Part shown: piece by piece, positions 1 through 8,457 of the stretch
Layout of the letters: every line of letters starts with the position of its first letter
Numbering within the stretch: position 1 is the stretch's first letter
NCBI GenBank assembly: GCA_032123435.1
Contig: JAQBFJ010000150.1
Location: 1-15,689, forward strand
Length of the DNA stretch: 15,689 nt
DNA from: JAQBFJ01 sp032123435
GTDB taxonomy: Bacteria; Verrucomicrobiota; Kiritimatiellia; UBA8416; JAQBFJ01
Direction of reading: 5' to 3'
The notes under the pieces: generated by a model
Seen by the model: only the letters and a program-made list of their open reading frames with translations
Told to the model about the DNA's origin: nothing
Database searches by the model: none
Translations under genes and position numbers: made by a program

Positions 1-2
1 CC

Positions 3-392
3 AACGAGGACTACACAGCGTTCATGGAGCTCACCATTCCCGCAAAGCCACCCAAAAAACAAATCAAGAAAGAACATTTTGCGAAAGCAAAAACATTCCT
101 TCTTGATACATATCCCGATCTATCGAGCATAAACTTTCTTAAATTCGACCAGAACAAGAAAGAAGCGATATTCGTTCTTCAAACGTATCTCGATGACAAG
201 AACTACATCACAATAGATGCATACAAATTCATCCGTACCGACAAGGTGTGGAAATTATCCGGTCAGGTTGGAGGAGCATCATTTCCAAAGACCGGAACCG
301 GTGACGACAAGAAACGTATTGAAAAGGAATTGAAGGAAAACAAGAAATTTCAACTAAACTCCGAACAAAAGAATCCACCTGACAAAAAATAG
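3..392 (+). CDS. 3' end of an unrecognised gene (partial)
   Basis: The reading frame is open to the left edge of the window. The codons before the first ATG at 24 read N-E-D-Y-T-A-F and continue smoothly into it, so this is probably the C-terminal 129 residues of a longer protein rather than a gene starting at 24. The visible part is lysine-rich and alternates predicted helix and strand. A segment with FVLQTYLDDKNYITIDAYKF followed by a tryptophan-containing WKLSG stretch has the look of a small beta-rich (NTF2- or lipocalin-like) domain, but I cannot name a family. The tail is highly charged (KELKENKKF to PPDKK). It ends 68 bp before the next plus-strand gene and may be co-transcribed with it. 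No function is proposed. Confidence 0.5.
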   Translation, partial: NEDYTAFMELTIPAKPPKKQIKKEHFAKAKTFLLDTYPDLSSINFLKFDQNKKEAIFVLQTYLDDKNYITIDAYKFIRTDKVWKLSGQVGGASFPKTGTGDDKKRIEKELKENKKFQLNSEQKNPPDKK

Positions 393-460
393 CTGCGCGA
401 TTTGTTTGCAGGTGATTCATGACGTTGGCGAATGAGAAGATGAACACACGAGGACTAAAC

Positions 461-1885
461 ATGACAAAGCATACTATCATCGCTATATCTCTCATCTTGC
501 TCGCGACATGCGGAGCTTACGCTGATGTTTCATCCCACGAAGTGGACTATTTTCACGAACTGCTTGTTTTCGGCGACAATTCATCACAAGTGCCGGACTG
601 GATTGTTTCAGTCGAACAGGAACATGGAACATGGCTGGAACAGCCATACCGCTGGGTTGCCAACAGTGGCCTGCAGGATGGGCAGGGACGCATTCTGATA
701 GAAATGGACAGAAAGAAACTACGTTCTGACGTCGGCATCTCATTGATCTGTGAGACAAATCACAACGCAGACATAGCTGTCCAACTGCTCGACAGCAAAG
801 GTCGTGTCATCGCAGTCGACCTCGTGGGTAACGCTATCTCCATTGAGAAGGAGGCACAGACAGATACATTCGCAATTCCTTTTCGGAGGCATCCGACTGC
901 AACAACAATCTCCATACAGAGAATTGGCGGAGACGTCACAATTCACGGGTTGGTGCTTTTCCCTCTGATCATTGGCGATGATACCGAAACGGAACTCTAC
1001 GACAAAGTAGAGCTTTTGAGACTACTGAATCTCTCGCTGAGCACCAACAGTCCAACGCTTCGTGCAATCGTTCAGCTCATGAGAGAAAGACAACTTACGG
1101 AAACAGATACAAACACTCCAGCGCTCAGTAATGAAGAAGATACTCACGCGCCTTCATATAATGTAACAGTCTCTGAGCACCTCCACTCGAGCAGTGATCA
1201 TTCAACTGCATTAGGGAAGGTTGCTATTGACCTTCGTCACGGCAGCAGCTGGCAAGGCGGCATTGATTTGCTTCGAAGAAACAACTACCAACCGATCCTC
1301 CTTGAATCGCAGATCACAACCAATTCACTTGTAGCCGTAGCGACATTAATAATTGCCGCCGATGGAGTGGGTGCTGTAAGTTTCAACGAGTCTGAAGTGG
1401 AAGCAATAGTCGATTTCGTGAAGGATGGTGGTGGTCTCCTCTGTGCGGCGCAAGCCTGGTCATGGGCTTATAAAGCTTACGGCAACAAACCTGTTGAAGA
1501 TTATCCGTTAAACTCTCTTGGAAAGATCTGCGGCTTTACGATAACAGGCTCCAATATCGGTGCTCCGGCTTATGCCAGCGAGCCATTTGTAACGAATGTC
1601 AGTGAGATCGTTCGTGACGGATGGTGGCCATCACGCATCCTGTTTAACAGCAGGTCCGCACGTCCGTTCATCCGAGACAACGCACTTCGCGCAATGGCGG
1701 GAAGTCTAATATACGAGAAGGGCAAAATTGTTGTCCTTGGCCATGGCGGCATGCTCAGAGACAATCCAAAGCTTGTAATCAATATTCTTAGCTACCTTAC
1801 AAGCCGAGGCAATGAAGAGAAGGAGATGCCAACAATCACATCCACAGGTATTTCACGACCCGCGCCCGGATTGAGAACCCCGTGA
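461..1885 (+). CDS. Secreted protein with GATase-like domain related to TCAF/M60-like proteins
   Basis: A 474-residue protein. I chose ATG 461 over the upstream in-frame codon at 419 because it places a signal peptide at the N-terminus (MTKHTIIAISLILLATCGAYA, cleavage near residue 21) and has a GAGGA-like ribosome site about 8 bases upstream. Residues about 27-170 are beta-rich and could be a carbohydrate-binding-like sandwich. Residues about 180-245 are a polar linker. Residues about 250-450 resemble the class I glutamine-amidotransferase-like domain seen in TCAF and M60-like proteins: a GGGLLCAAQAWSW segment (325-335), then a DYP-L-N signature (347-351), and late in the domain GKIVVLGHGGML (421-432). 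The M60 metallopeptidase HExxH domain that often accompanies this module is absent; I see no HExxH. C328 lies next to the GGG turn, but no catalytic triad can be assigned. The likely location is periplasmic or extracellular. The biological role is unknown and the family link is by eye. Confidence 0.65.
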   Translation: MTKHTIIAISLILLATCGAYADVSSHEVDYFHELLVFGDNSSQVPDWIVSVEQEHGTWLEQPYRWVANSGLQDGQGRILIEMDRKKLRSDVGISLICETNHNADIAVQLLDSKGRVIAVDLVGNAISIEKEAQTDTFAIPFRRHPTATTISIQRIGGDVTIHGLVLFPLIIGDDTETELYDKVELLRLLNLSLSTNSPTLRAIVQLMRERQLTETDTNTPALSNEEDTHAPSYNVTVSEHLHSSSDHSTALGKVAIDLRHGSSWQGGIDLLRRNNYQPILLESQITTNSLVAVATLIIAADGVGAVSFNESEVEAIVDFVKDGGGLLCAAQAWSWAYKAYGNKPVEDYPLNSLGKICGFTITGSNIGAPAYASEPFVTNVSEIVRDGWWPSRILFNSRSARPFIRDNALRAMAGSLIYEKGKIVVLGHGGMLRDNPKLVINILSYLTSRGNEEKEMPTITSTGISRPAPGLRTP

Positions 1886-1903
1886 TGTGAAGCGTTGCAT
1901 GAC

Positions 1904-2094
1904 TGAGGGGTCAGCCCTCAAAATAGTAAAATAAGGAATTTCATTGTTTTAAAGAAAAAGTGTTAGGCTGCAAAATCTAGTAGGTATAATAATAAGTTGG
2001 GTTAAGATGCTGGGGAGGCTTGACAGGGCGCTTGATCGTGAACGGAAAAAGTAGCATGAATCCTTATTTTACTATTTTGAGGGCTGACCCTTCA
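1904..2094. mobile_element. Probable MITE-like or REP-like element with long inverted arms
   Basis: Positions 1908-1937 are the exact reverse complement of 2061-2090 (30 of 30 bases). The match extends outward to 1904 and 2094 with a single G-T pair at 1907/2091, giving 34-base arms around a 123-base interior. Each arm begins GGGTCAGCCCTCAAAATAG. The interior has no convincing gene. It lies between two convergent genes (ends at 1885 and 2225). The size, the terminal symmetry and the GGGTCAG start fit a small non-autonomous element or a transposase-associated palindrome. No target-site duplication is obvious. Transcribed from either side, the arms could fold into a long stem and may help end transcription from both flanking genes; that role is inferred. 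Confidence 0.6.
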
Positions 2095-2224
2095 AGGCCC
2101 TCGATAGATATACGGCACGAAGCAATAGGAAAGAAGGGCCTCGTCCCGAGAATTGGAAATGGTGTGGATATGGTGAACTTGCTGGTATACGGCAAAGGTG
2201 CCGAATCGTGAATCGCGCACCGGA
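2095..2224. other. Intergenic tail between the inverted-repeat element and the RND gene
   Basis: No gene is supported here. A short hairpin CGGCA-AAGG-TGCCG (about 2189-2202) has a 5-bp stem but no T-run on either strand, so it is a weak terminator candidate for the minus-strand efflux operon ending at 2225. The 63-codon frame covering 2020-2211 starts inside the repeat element and has no protein-like pattern. Confidence 0.35.
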
Positions 2225-5200
2225 TCAGTCTTCAACCGGCATGCGTTTCTTGATCGCCTCATTCAGGCTTTCGATAAGGCTGTAGGTCACAGGCACAACA
2301 ATGAGAGTCAGGATAGTCGCCACCGTCAGGCCGAAGATCACCGCGACCGCCATGGGCGCCCACCAGTCGGATGTTTCCGTACCCGCGACGAGCTTTGGGG
2401 GAAACGAATGAATTTCCAGGCTGAACCCTATCGCCATCGGAACTAAACCCAGCACTGTCGTCACGGCTGTCAGCAAAACGGGCCGAAGACGCATTTTGCA
2501 GGCGGCAATCACGGCATCCGTCGCGTTCAGTCCATCCGCGCGTCGTTGGAGGATCGTGGATACTAGCACAATCGCGTTGTTCACGACGATTCCCGCCAGG
2601 CTGATCACACCCAGGCCTGTCATGATTACGCCAAATTTGAGGCGCCAGATCATCAACCCCCACATCACACCCACGATCGACAGTACAATGGACACCAGCA
2701 TAATCCCCGGCAGGAGAACCGAGTTGAATTGAATAACCAGTACGACCACGATAAGTCCCAGCGCCACCGCAAAAGCCCTGGAGAGGAACGCTGTGGATTC
2801 CTCCATTTCCTGGGTATCCCCCGCGAAAGAGGTTTTGTATCCCCCGGGCAGATGCAGAGCCTCGATAGCCGGCTTTACATCCTTCTCGATAATGTCTTTT
2901 ACGGTTCTCCCCTCGTTGAATCCGGAGATCGTTATCATACGTTTCTGGTCTTTCCGATTGATCGCGCCCTGCCCGCCGGTATAGACAACCTTGCCCAATG
3001 ACGAGAGCGGAACGGTCTTCCCGCTTTGCAGAGGGATGAAGATCTCGTCGAGGAGGCTGAGCGTGGATCGCTGATCCTTCGGAAGCCTGAGCGTTATGTC
3101 GAATTCATCTTCATCCACGCGGAATTTGCTGGTCTCAAGACCGTAAATGGCCGTTCGGAGAAAAGCGCCGATCGTGTCCGTATCAAGGCCAAGCATCGCG
3201 GCCCGTTTCCGATCAACGCGAAACTGCAGTTCAGGAAGGGCGGCCTCGTAGTCATCCTGCACATCAACCAGGCCTGGCACGGTTTCTATTTTCCGGATAA
3301 GGTCCGTGGCATACTTCGACAGCACCTCGAAATTGGCTCCGGACAATTCAATGGTCACAGGTGCTCCCTGCTGTGGCCCCTCCTTCTGTTTTTCGACGCG
3401 AATCTCGGCTCCGGGGACGGTCTGCACTTCCTTGCGAATCAGGTTCGTCAACTCAGTTGTGTTCCCCTTCCTGTGTTCCGCTTTCTGGTACTCTACATGG
3501 ATATTTCCAAGATGGGCACCTCCCGAGCCGGCCGAAAGTGAAAAGCCGCCGGCGGCACCGACGGTACTCAGGTAAAATTTAACATCTTCGTGTTTCGCGA
3601 GTTGTTTCTCAATGTCCCGCAAAACTGAATCCGTCCGTTCTACGCTGGTCCCCTCGGGGAACCTGACATTGATCGTCGCGTTCCGTGGGTCTGTTTGAGG
3701 GAAGAGTTCCGTCCCGTTCCCGAACACCCCGTACAACTGGATACTGAGAACCATAACCAGTATCCCGAGCAACAGCACCTGGGGGCGGGTTGACAGTGCG
3801 CTTCGGAGGAGTCGTTCATACCGCTTCATAAACGCGTGATCTTCCTTGTCCGCTTTCTTGCCTTTTTCCCGTTTATCCGCGCTAATCAGGGCGGAGCAGG
3901 TCGCCGGATTGACCACGATGGCCACAAAGAGCGATGCGCACAAGACAACGATAAGCGTCTTCGGCAGGAACCCCATGAACTGGCCCATGATATCGGGCCA
4001 GAAAAGCAAGGGCGAGAAGGCCGCACAGGTAGTGAGGGTGGACGTGATGACAGGCCACGCTACTTCCGAAGCACCGATGCGCGCTGCTTCGATCTTTGAC
4101 ATCCCCTCTGTCCTGTTCCTGTAAATATTCTCCACGATAACAATGGCATTATCCACGAGCATGCCGACGGCGAGGACAAGGCTGAACAGTACGATCATGT
4201 TCAGAGAGAACCCCATTACATTCATGGCCGCGAAAGCGATCAGCATGGAGAGAGGAATGGCCACAGCGACAAAGAGACTGTTCCGAAAGCCCATAAAAAT
4301 GACCAGAACGATAAGAACCAGGAGGAAGCCGGAGAAAACATTGTTCTCCAGTTCCGTGATCATCATACCGACATCCACCGACTCGTCGTAGACCGCCGTG
4401 AGCTTGATGCCTTCAGGAAGGAGGAACCCGTCCAGCACCTCCTTCACGGACTCTATCAATTTCACGGAATTCTCACCGGTACGTTTTTTTACATCTATGG
4501 CCACGCAGGACTCGCCGTTCAGTCTGGAGATGGACTCAAGATCTTTGTACGTGTCGGAAATTCGGGCGATATCGGTCAGGTAGACCGGATGGCCGTCCCT
4601 GTCCGACAGGAGTATCTTCTTGAGTTCAGAGACGAATTTGAATTCCCCGGGGATGCGCACCTGGAACTTGTCACCCAGGAGTTCCATGTTGCCCGCAGAC
4701 ACGGTCTTGTTCTCCTGGTGGATTCTCTGCATCACCAGTCCAACGGGGATGCCATAGGCGATCAGCCTGGGCAGATCGATTTCCACCCGAATTTCTCTTT
4801 CACGTGTGCCGCTGATCCCGGCTTCCCGTACGCCGGAGACGGTTTCGATTCTTTCCTGAAGCTCTTCAGCGATCTTCGCAAGGCGTGCGGGCGGCGTATT
4901 CCCGGAAATCGCGAAGCGGAATACGGGTATATCGGAGCTTACGTTGAACGCCGTTACGATCGGCTCGTCCAGGTCATCCGGCAGATCCTGTCGTGCCATA
5001 TCCACCTTGTTCTTGACCTTCTGCCGTGCCTGATCGATATCCTCGCCGGCCACGAATTTAATCGAAACGATGCTCATGTTTTCCGCCGAAATGGAGCGCA
5101 TTTCCTTGATGCCATCCACATCGTTCAGCTGTTTTTCGAGTGGAATACTTATGAGCGTTTCAATGTCTGCGGGTCCGGTTCCTTCATAAAGGGAGGACAC

Positions 5201-5338
5201 GTAGACATACGGGATGGTGATGTCGGGCATGCCTTCGCGCGGCATTACCACGTAGCTGACAGCTCCGGCTATGCTGAGGACGATCGCCAGCACAAACACC
5301 GCGGTACGAAACTTGATTGCGTAGTTCGGAATGAGCAT
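2225..5338 (-). CDS. RND-family efflux pump permease subunit
   Basis: A 1037-residue protein of the usual length for an AcrB/MdtB-type inner-membrane transporter that uses the proton gradient to expel drugs or other toxic compounds. The expected layout is visible: TM1 at about 11-31, a large periplasmic loop to about 330, the TM2-6 bundle (about 335-485), TM7 at about 520-540, a second periplasmic loop to about 850, and the TM8-12 bundle to about 1022. The TM4 signature reads VGMLVDNAIVIVEN, giving D396 where AcrB has D407 but N397 where AcrB has D408. In TM10 the sequence GIVVNNAIVLV puts Asn920-Asn921 where AcrB carries K940. This Asp/Asn-Asn arrangement occurs in other RND subgroups, so the protein need not be inactive. 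The methionine clusters of CusA-type metal pumps are not evident. It starts 2 bases after the stop of the adaptor gene, with AAGGA just upstream, and is the last gene of the operon. The substrate is unknown. Confidence 0.95.
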   Translation of the reverse strand: MLIPNYAIKFRTAVFVLAIVLSIAGAVSYVVMPREGMPDITIPYVYVSSLYEGTGPADIETLISIPLEKQLNDVDGIKEMRSISAENMSIVSIKFVAGEDIDQARQKVKNKVDMARQDLPDDLDEPIVTAFNVSSDIPVFRFAISGNTPPARLAKIAEELQERIETVSGVREAGISGTREREIRVEIDLPRLIAYGIPVGLVMQRIHQENKTVSAGNMELLGDKFQVRIPGEFKFVSELKKILLSDRDGHPVYLTDIARISDTYKDLESISRLNGESCVAIDVKKRTGENSVKLIESVKEVLDGFLLPEGIKLTAVYDESVDVGMMITELENNVFSGFLLVLIVLVIFMGFRNSLFVAVAIPLSMLIAFAAMNVMGFSLNMIVLFSLVLAVGMLVDNAIVIVENIYRNRTEGMSKIEAARIGASEVAWPVITSTLTTCAAFSPLLFWPDIMGQFMGFLPKTLIVVLCASLFVAIVVNPATCSALISADKREKGKKADKEDHAFMKRYERLLRSALSTRPQVLLLGILVMVLSIQLYGVFGNGTELFPQTDPRNATINVRFPEGTSVERTDSVLRDIEKQLAKHEDVKFYLSTVGAAGGFSLSAGSGGAHLGNIHVEYQKAEHRKGNTTELTNLIRKEVQTVPGAEIRVEKQKEGPQQGAPVTIELSGANFEVLSKYATDLIRKIETVPGLVDVQDDYEAALPELQFRVDRKRAAMLGLDTDTIGAFLRTAIYGLETSKFRVDEDEFDITLRLPKDQRSTLSLLDEIFIPLQSGKTVPLSSLGKVVYTGGQGAINRKDQKRMITISGFNEGRTVKDIIEKDVKPAIEALHLPGGYKTSFAGDTQEMEESTAFLSRAFAVALGLIVVVLVIQFNSVLLPGIMLVSIVLSIVGVMWGLMIWRLKFGVIMTGLGVISLAGIVVNNAIVLVSTILQRRADGLNATDAVIAACKMRLRPVLLTAVTTVLGLVPMAIGFSLEIHSFPPKLVAGTETSDWWAPMAVAVIFGLTVATILTLIVVPVTYSLIESLNEAIKKRMPVED

Positions 5339-5340
5339 TT

Positions 5341-6447
5341 CTATTCCTTCGGTAAAGCCGCAGAGGGCTCCATGCCTCTCGTTTCAACAAGAGCGCCATC
5401 CATCAGCATCCGCTGGCCTTCCACCACGACTCTCTCGCCAAGCTTTATGCCTTCGCCCAGCACGGCCTCCTGCCCGAGAAAGAAGTCGATCTTCACCACT
5501 CGCCGTTCCACCCTGTCGCCCTTCACGACAAAGGCAATATGGTCTCCTTTCTGCGGGACAATCGCAGCCAACGGCATAACGATGGCCGCATCGCGAGTGC
5601 GGCGAAGCAGGGCCACATCCACGATCATTCCGGGCCGCAGAAGCTTGTCATCATTGCCGGAGGTCAACTCCACAATGTAGGCATTGTTCTCCTTCTGTGC
5701 GGCTACCGAAACGAAGCTTACCTTGCCGGCGAACGTTCTGTCCGGGTAGACGGCCAGGGAGAACGGCACATCATCGCCAATATTCACGCCAATCACTTCC
5801 TTTTCCGGCACATCAAATACCACCTTCACGCGCCTGGCATCGACAACCCTGAATACGACATCCCCCTCTCCGGCTCTTTCCCCTTTGTCAATGAATCGGC
5901 CGTCAACTACCCCGTCAATCGGCGTACGCACGGTGCAGTCGGCAAGATGCCCTTCTGCATCCGTGAGAACAACCGCCGCCATTTCTTTACGCTGCTTTAT
6001 TTTTGCGAAATCGCTCTCGGACACTCCGCCTGTCTTCAGAAGCCCCGCATATCGCTCCAGCTCAGCCGAGGCCTCTTTCTCTTCAATCTGTGCCCTATCC
6101 CGAGCCGCACGCCACGTCTTGTCATCCACGCGCATCAGGACCTGGTCCTTTTTGACCGTATCCCCTTTTTCTGCGGCAATCTCCACCACCCGTCCCACTT
6201 TCTCGGAGGCAATCATGATGTCGGCATTGCCTTCAATCCGACCGGGAAGGACGATCGTATCGCGGACAGGCTTCCCTTCCAGCAGGATCGCGCGAACGGG
6301 TATCGGTTTCTCTTCGGCCTGCTTCACTTCCGCCTTTGGTATCAACTTGGTGATGAAGCCAAGAAGAACAATCGCACAGGCCGCGCTGCCGACCATCAGC
6401 CACATCTTTTTCTTTGGGTCATTCAGAATCTCACTTCGTTTTTTCAC
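5341..6447 (-). CDS. RND efflux periplasmic adaptor (membrane fusion protein)
   Basis: A 368-residue HlyD/AcrA-type adaptor that would bridge the inner-membrane RND pump and the outer-membrane channel across the periplasm. Residues about 15-36 form one hydrophobic membrane anchor. There is no lipobox, so it is probably anchored by an uncleaved helix. Two lipoyl-like halves are visible at about 81-108 (SEKVGRVVEIAAEKGDTV) and about 171-203 (VRTPIDGVVDGRFIDKGE), separated by a charged helical-hairpin region (about 110-165) that is short for the family. The beta-barrel and membrane-proximal domains follow to the C-terminus. The start codon is GTG at 6447; its first four bases (GTGA) overlap the TGA stop of the TolC-like gene, so translation is probably coupled. 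The next gene starts 2 bases after this stop. Substrate specificity cannot be read from the sequence. Confidence 0.93.
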   Translation of the reverse strand: MKKRSEILNDPKKKMWLMVGSAACAIVLLGFITKLIPKAEVKQAEEKPIPVRAILLEGKPVRDTIVLPGRIEGNADIMIASEKVGRVVEIAAEKGDTVKKDQVLMRVDDKTWRAARDRAQIEEKEASAELERYAGLLKTGGVSESDFAKIKQRKEMAAVVLTDAEGHLADCTVRTPIDGVVDGRFIDKGERAGEGDVVFRVVDARRVKVVFDVPEKEVIGVNIGDDVPFSLAVYPDRTFAGKVSFVSVAAQKENNAYIVELTSGNDDKLLRPGMIVDVALLRRTRDAAIVMPLAAIVPQKGDHIAFVVKGDRVERRVVKIDFFLGQEAVLGEGIKLGERVVVEGQRMLMDGALVETRGMEPSAALPKE

Positions 6448-7817
6448 TCAGACCTCTTTTCATCCGTTACTTCAGACTTTTCTTCTTTCTTAAGTTTTTC
6501 CATTTCATCAAGAGTCATACCGGCGGCGTATTCCAGTTCAGCCAGGCCTGCCATGTGGTCTCGGAGCGCAACAAGAAGGCCCAATCTGGCTATCTTCACC
6601 CCCAGGTTCGCATCAGAAAACTCCAGGTACGTCCCCAGCCCCTCGTCCATTCGTGCCTTCGCTATGGTCAAGCCTTTCTCGGCCAGGGCAGCATTCTCCC
6701 TGCCTGTCTTGACGCGGGCACGGGCTTCATCCAGATGGAGGAGCGCGCCAATTAGTTCAAGGTGGACGGCTTTCTTTAGATCAGCCAGGTCCGTGCGAGA
6801 TTTCTCCAGGATGAGTTTCTTCTCTTCTACCTTTCCCCCTGTGAGTCCGCTGTCCCATACGTCCCAACTTGCTGTCAGCCCGGCGTTCCAGTGCCACTGC
6901 CACTCATCTTCGAACGATGCAAACCCATACGAGTTTGCCCCGTTGTATTTAAAGAACGCGTTCAACTGCGGCATTCCCTGCGAACGGGCCGACTTGATGT
7001 CCGCCGCAGTCAACTCAACCAGTGCCGCCATCGCGCGCAGACCTGGCCGTACTTCCAGGGCTTCTTTCTCGATATCTTCCAGAGCGATACCATGTGGAGT
7101 GAAGGCCAATGTTCCAGCAAGCGTGAACGGCCCGTCATCCAGGCTCACCAGGCGTCGAAGAGCTTCATGGGCCAGGGCGCAGCGACCTTCGGCGGAGATC
7201 AAGGACGGCCGTTCATTCGCCAGCTTCACTTGCGCGCTTATCAGATCGAACTCCGAAGTCGTCTTCGCTCTGAACCTGTCTTCCGTCTGCTTCACCAGCG
7301 CCGAGAGTTGGAGGACAGAATCTCTTCTCACTTCGACAGTCGATTGAAGGAGCAATATGTCATAAAAGAGCTTCTTGATATTGTGGACAAGTCGTGCCTC
7401 TGTATCCTGCCTTACCGCTTTGGCGCGCAGGCGTATGGTTTCCTGCGAGTCCAGCGCCGCCTTCACTTTCCCTCCGGAATAGAGGAGCTGATTGAGGCTA
7501 GCCGTAACAGAGTAGTTATCCTCGGTGCCCATTGCCACGGAACCTTCACCGACATCAAACTCCTGTATCTCATCCAGTCTTGTGTAGGAGGCATCAAGAG
7601 CCAGCTTCGGAAACGCCTGCGAGCGCACTTGCTTGATTACCGCCTCCGAGATCGTTTGATCGCTCCTTGCGTTAAGCGCGGATGCGCTCTTTTCCAGCCC
7701 GATGCGAAGACAGTCCGACAGCGTATAATGGTTCGTGGTCCCTGCAGGCATTTGCCCCATTACTGGAAGCGCCGAAAGAATTAGAAGGGCGAGCGTTCGA
7801 ACCATCATCGCTTTCAT
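6444..7817 (-). CDS. TolC-like outer-membrane efflux channel (OEP family)
   Basis: A 457-residue outer-membrane factor that would form the exit duct of the tripartite pump. I start it at ATG 7817 although the frame is open further upstream. This start gives a typical signal peptide (MKAMMVRTLALLILSALPVMG), overlaps the TetR stop as ATGA, and has a purine-rich GAGAGGGGAAGG site just upstream. The longer frame would run inside the tetR gene. ATG 7808 (MVRTL) is a second possibility. The mature protein shows two similar OEP halves, each a beta-strand segment followed by long helices: YTLSDCLRIGLEKSASALNA near residue 33 with QAFPKLALDASYTRLDE, and later SARSQGMPQLNAFFKYNG and the coiled-coil-like stretch up to the C-terminus. 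The tail is lysine- and glutamate-rich (MEKLKKEEKSE). It is followed by the adaptor gene with a 4-base overlap. Confidence 0.93.
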   Translation of the reverse strand: MKAMMVRTLALLILSALPVMGQMPAGTTNHYTLSDCLRIGLEKSASALNARSDQTISEAVIKQVRSQAFPKLALDASYTRLDEIQEFDVGEGSVAMGTEDNYSVTASLNQLLYSGGKVKAALDSQETIRLRAKAVRQDTEARLVHNIKKLFYDILLLQSTVEVRRDSVLQLSALVKQTEDRFRAKTTSEFDLISAQVKLANERPSLISAEGRCALAHEALRRLVSLDDGPFTLAGTLAFTPHGIALEDIEKEALEVRPGLRAMAALVELTAADIKSARSQGMPQLNAFFKYNGANSYGFASFEDEWQWHWNAGLTASWDVWDSGLTGGKVEEKKLILEKSRTDLADLKKAVHLELIGALLHLDEARARVKTGRENAALAEKGLTIAKARMDEGLGTYLEFSDANLGVKIARLGLLVALRDHMAGLAELEYAAGMTLDEMEKLKKEEKSEVTDEKRSE

Positions 7818-8419
7818 TTGCCTTCCCCTCTCACCTTCAATCCATTCAGGAGCATATCCATAGCGGCATCGATAATGCGATTGACCTCCCGTTTCGGAAC
7901 GGGGGTATTTCGGTATTTTGGTTTTATGATGGGCAAGTCCTGGACGTACGGGGAGATCAGGCCCAGAATCATCATCCCCAGTTCCTTTGTGTTGCATTTT
8001 CGAAAGACACCTTCATTTATGCCCTGCTTCACGATGTCTCCAATCACCTTGTTCCGCCATTGGATCATCTGCACCGAACCTGGAGGAAGGCGGTCGCCGC
8101 CCTGCATCGACTCCATGAACATCGCCTTCAGGTTCGGATTCTCATGAAGCACAAACATCGCGTACCCCCGCAGTACCATATCAAGTTTCTCCATTGCGCT
8201 GGCCTGGCTCTCTTCTATCCTTTTCCCCAACTCGAGAAGTGGCCCAAGCTTCTGCCCAAGCGATTCGGAAAACAGTGCCTCTTTAGTGCCAAAGTGATAG
8301 GTGACGGCCCCAAGATTCGCGTCGGCCTCCTTGATAATATCCCGCACGGAAGTGCCATCGTATCCATGTTCTGCGAACATGCGCGCTGCCGCCTCCAGTA
8401 GTTTGTCTCTCGTGGACAT
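7814..8419 (-). CDS. TetR-family transcriptional regulator of the efflux operon
   Basis: A 201-residue one-domain-plus-ligand-domain repressor. The N-terminal helix-turn-helix is clear: DKLLEAAARMFAEHGYDGTS leads into the recognition region GAVTYHFGTKEALF (about residues 37-50), the TetR signature. The C-terminal helical part (about 60-201) should bind an inducer and dimerise, and is too divergent for me to name the subfamily. I chose ATG 8419, which has GGAG about 4 bases upstream; the frame also opens with a TTG at 8458, but that codon lies in the predicted operator and lacks a ribosome site. It is the first gene of the operon and its stop overlaps the TolC-like start (ATGA). The 20-bp palindrome at 8438-8457 and the predicted promoter make autorepression of the whole pump operon the likely control. 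Confidence 0.92.
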   Translation of the reverse strand: MSTRDKLLEAAARMFAEHGYDGTSVRDIIKEADANLGAVTYHFGTKEALFSESLGQKLGPLLELGKRIEESQASAMEKLDMVLRGYAMFVLHENPNLKAMFMESMQGGDRLPPGSVQMIQWRNKVIGDIVKQGINEGVFRKCNTKELGMMILGLISPYVQDLPIIKPKYRNTPVPKREVNRIIDAAMDMLLNGLKVRGEGK

Positions 8420-8437
8420 AAGACTCCATCTTTCGAA

Positions 8438-8457
8438 TGATTCATACGTTTGTATCA
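8438..8457. promoter_or_regulatory. Candidate TetR operator palindrome
   Basis: The pattern is TGATnCAnACGTnTGnATCA: 16 of 20 bases are symmetric and the four exceptions fall as two mirror pairs. It lies 18 bases upstream of the tetR ATG and covers the predicted -10 box and transcription start. Position, size and symmetry are what is expected of a TetR-family operator. The binding itself is inferred. Confidence 0.6.

Noticed and set aside
2020..2211. 63-codon ORF in and beyond the inverted-repeat element
   Set aside because: It runs through the repeat arm, has no protein-like pattern and no ribosome site.
4589..5680. A 363-codon plus-strand open frame
   Set aside because: It lies opposite the RND and adaptor genes. 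It is a reading shadow of their GC-rich codons.
5539..7347. A 602-codon plus-strand open frame
   Set aside because: It is antisense to the adaptor and TolC-like genes, which have clear family motifs and coupled starts. The plus-strand translation is Arg/Ser-rich with no domain pattern.
7818..7997. N-terminal extension of the TolC-like gene
   Set aside because: The extra 60 codons run inside tetR in another frame and would bury the signal peptide. The ATGA start at 7817 is far better.
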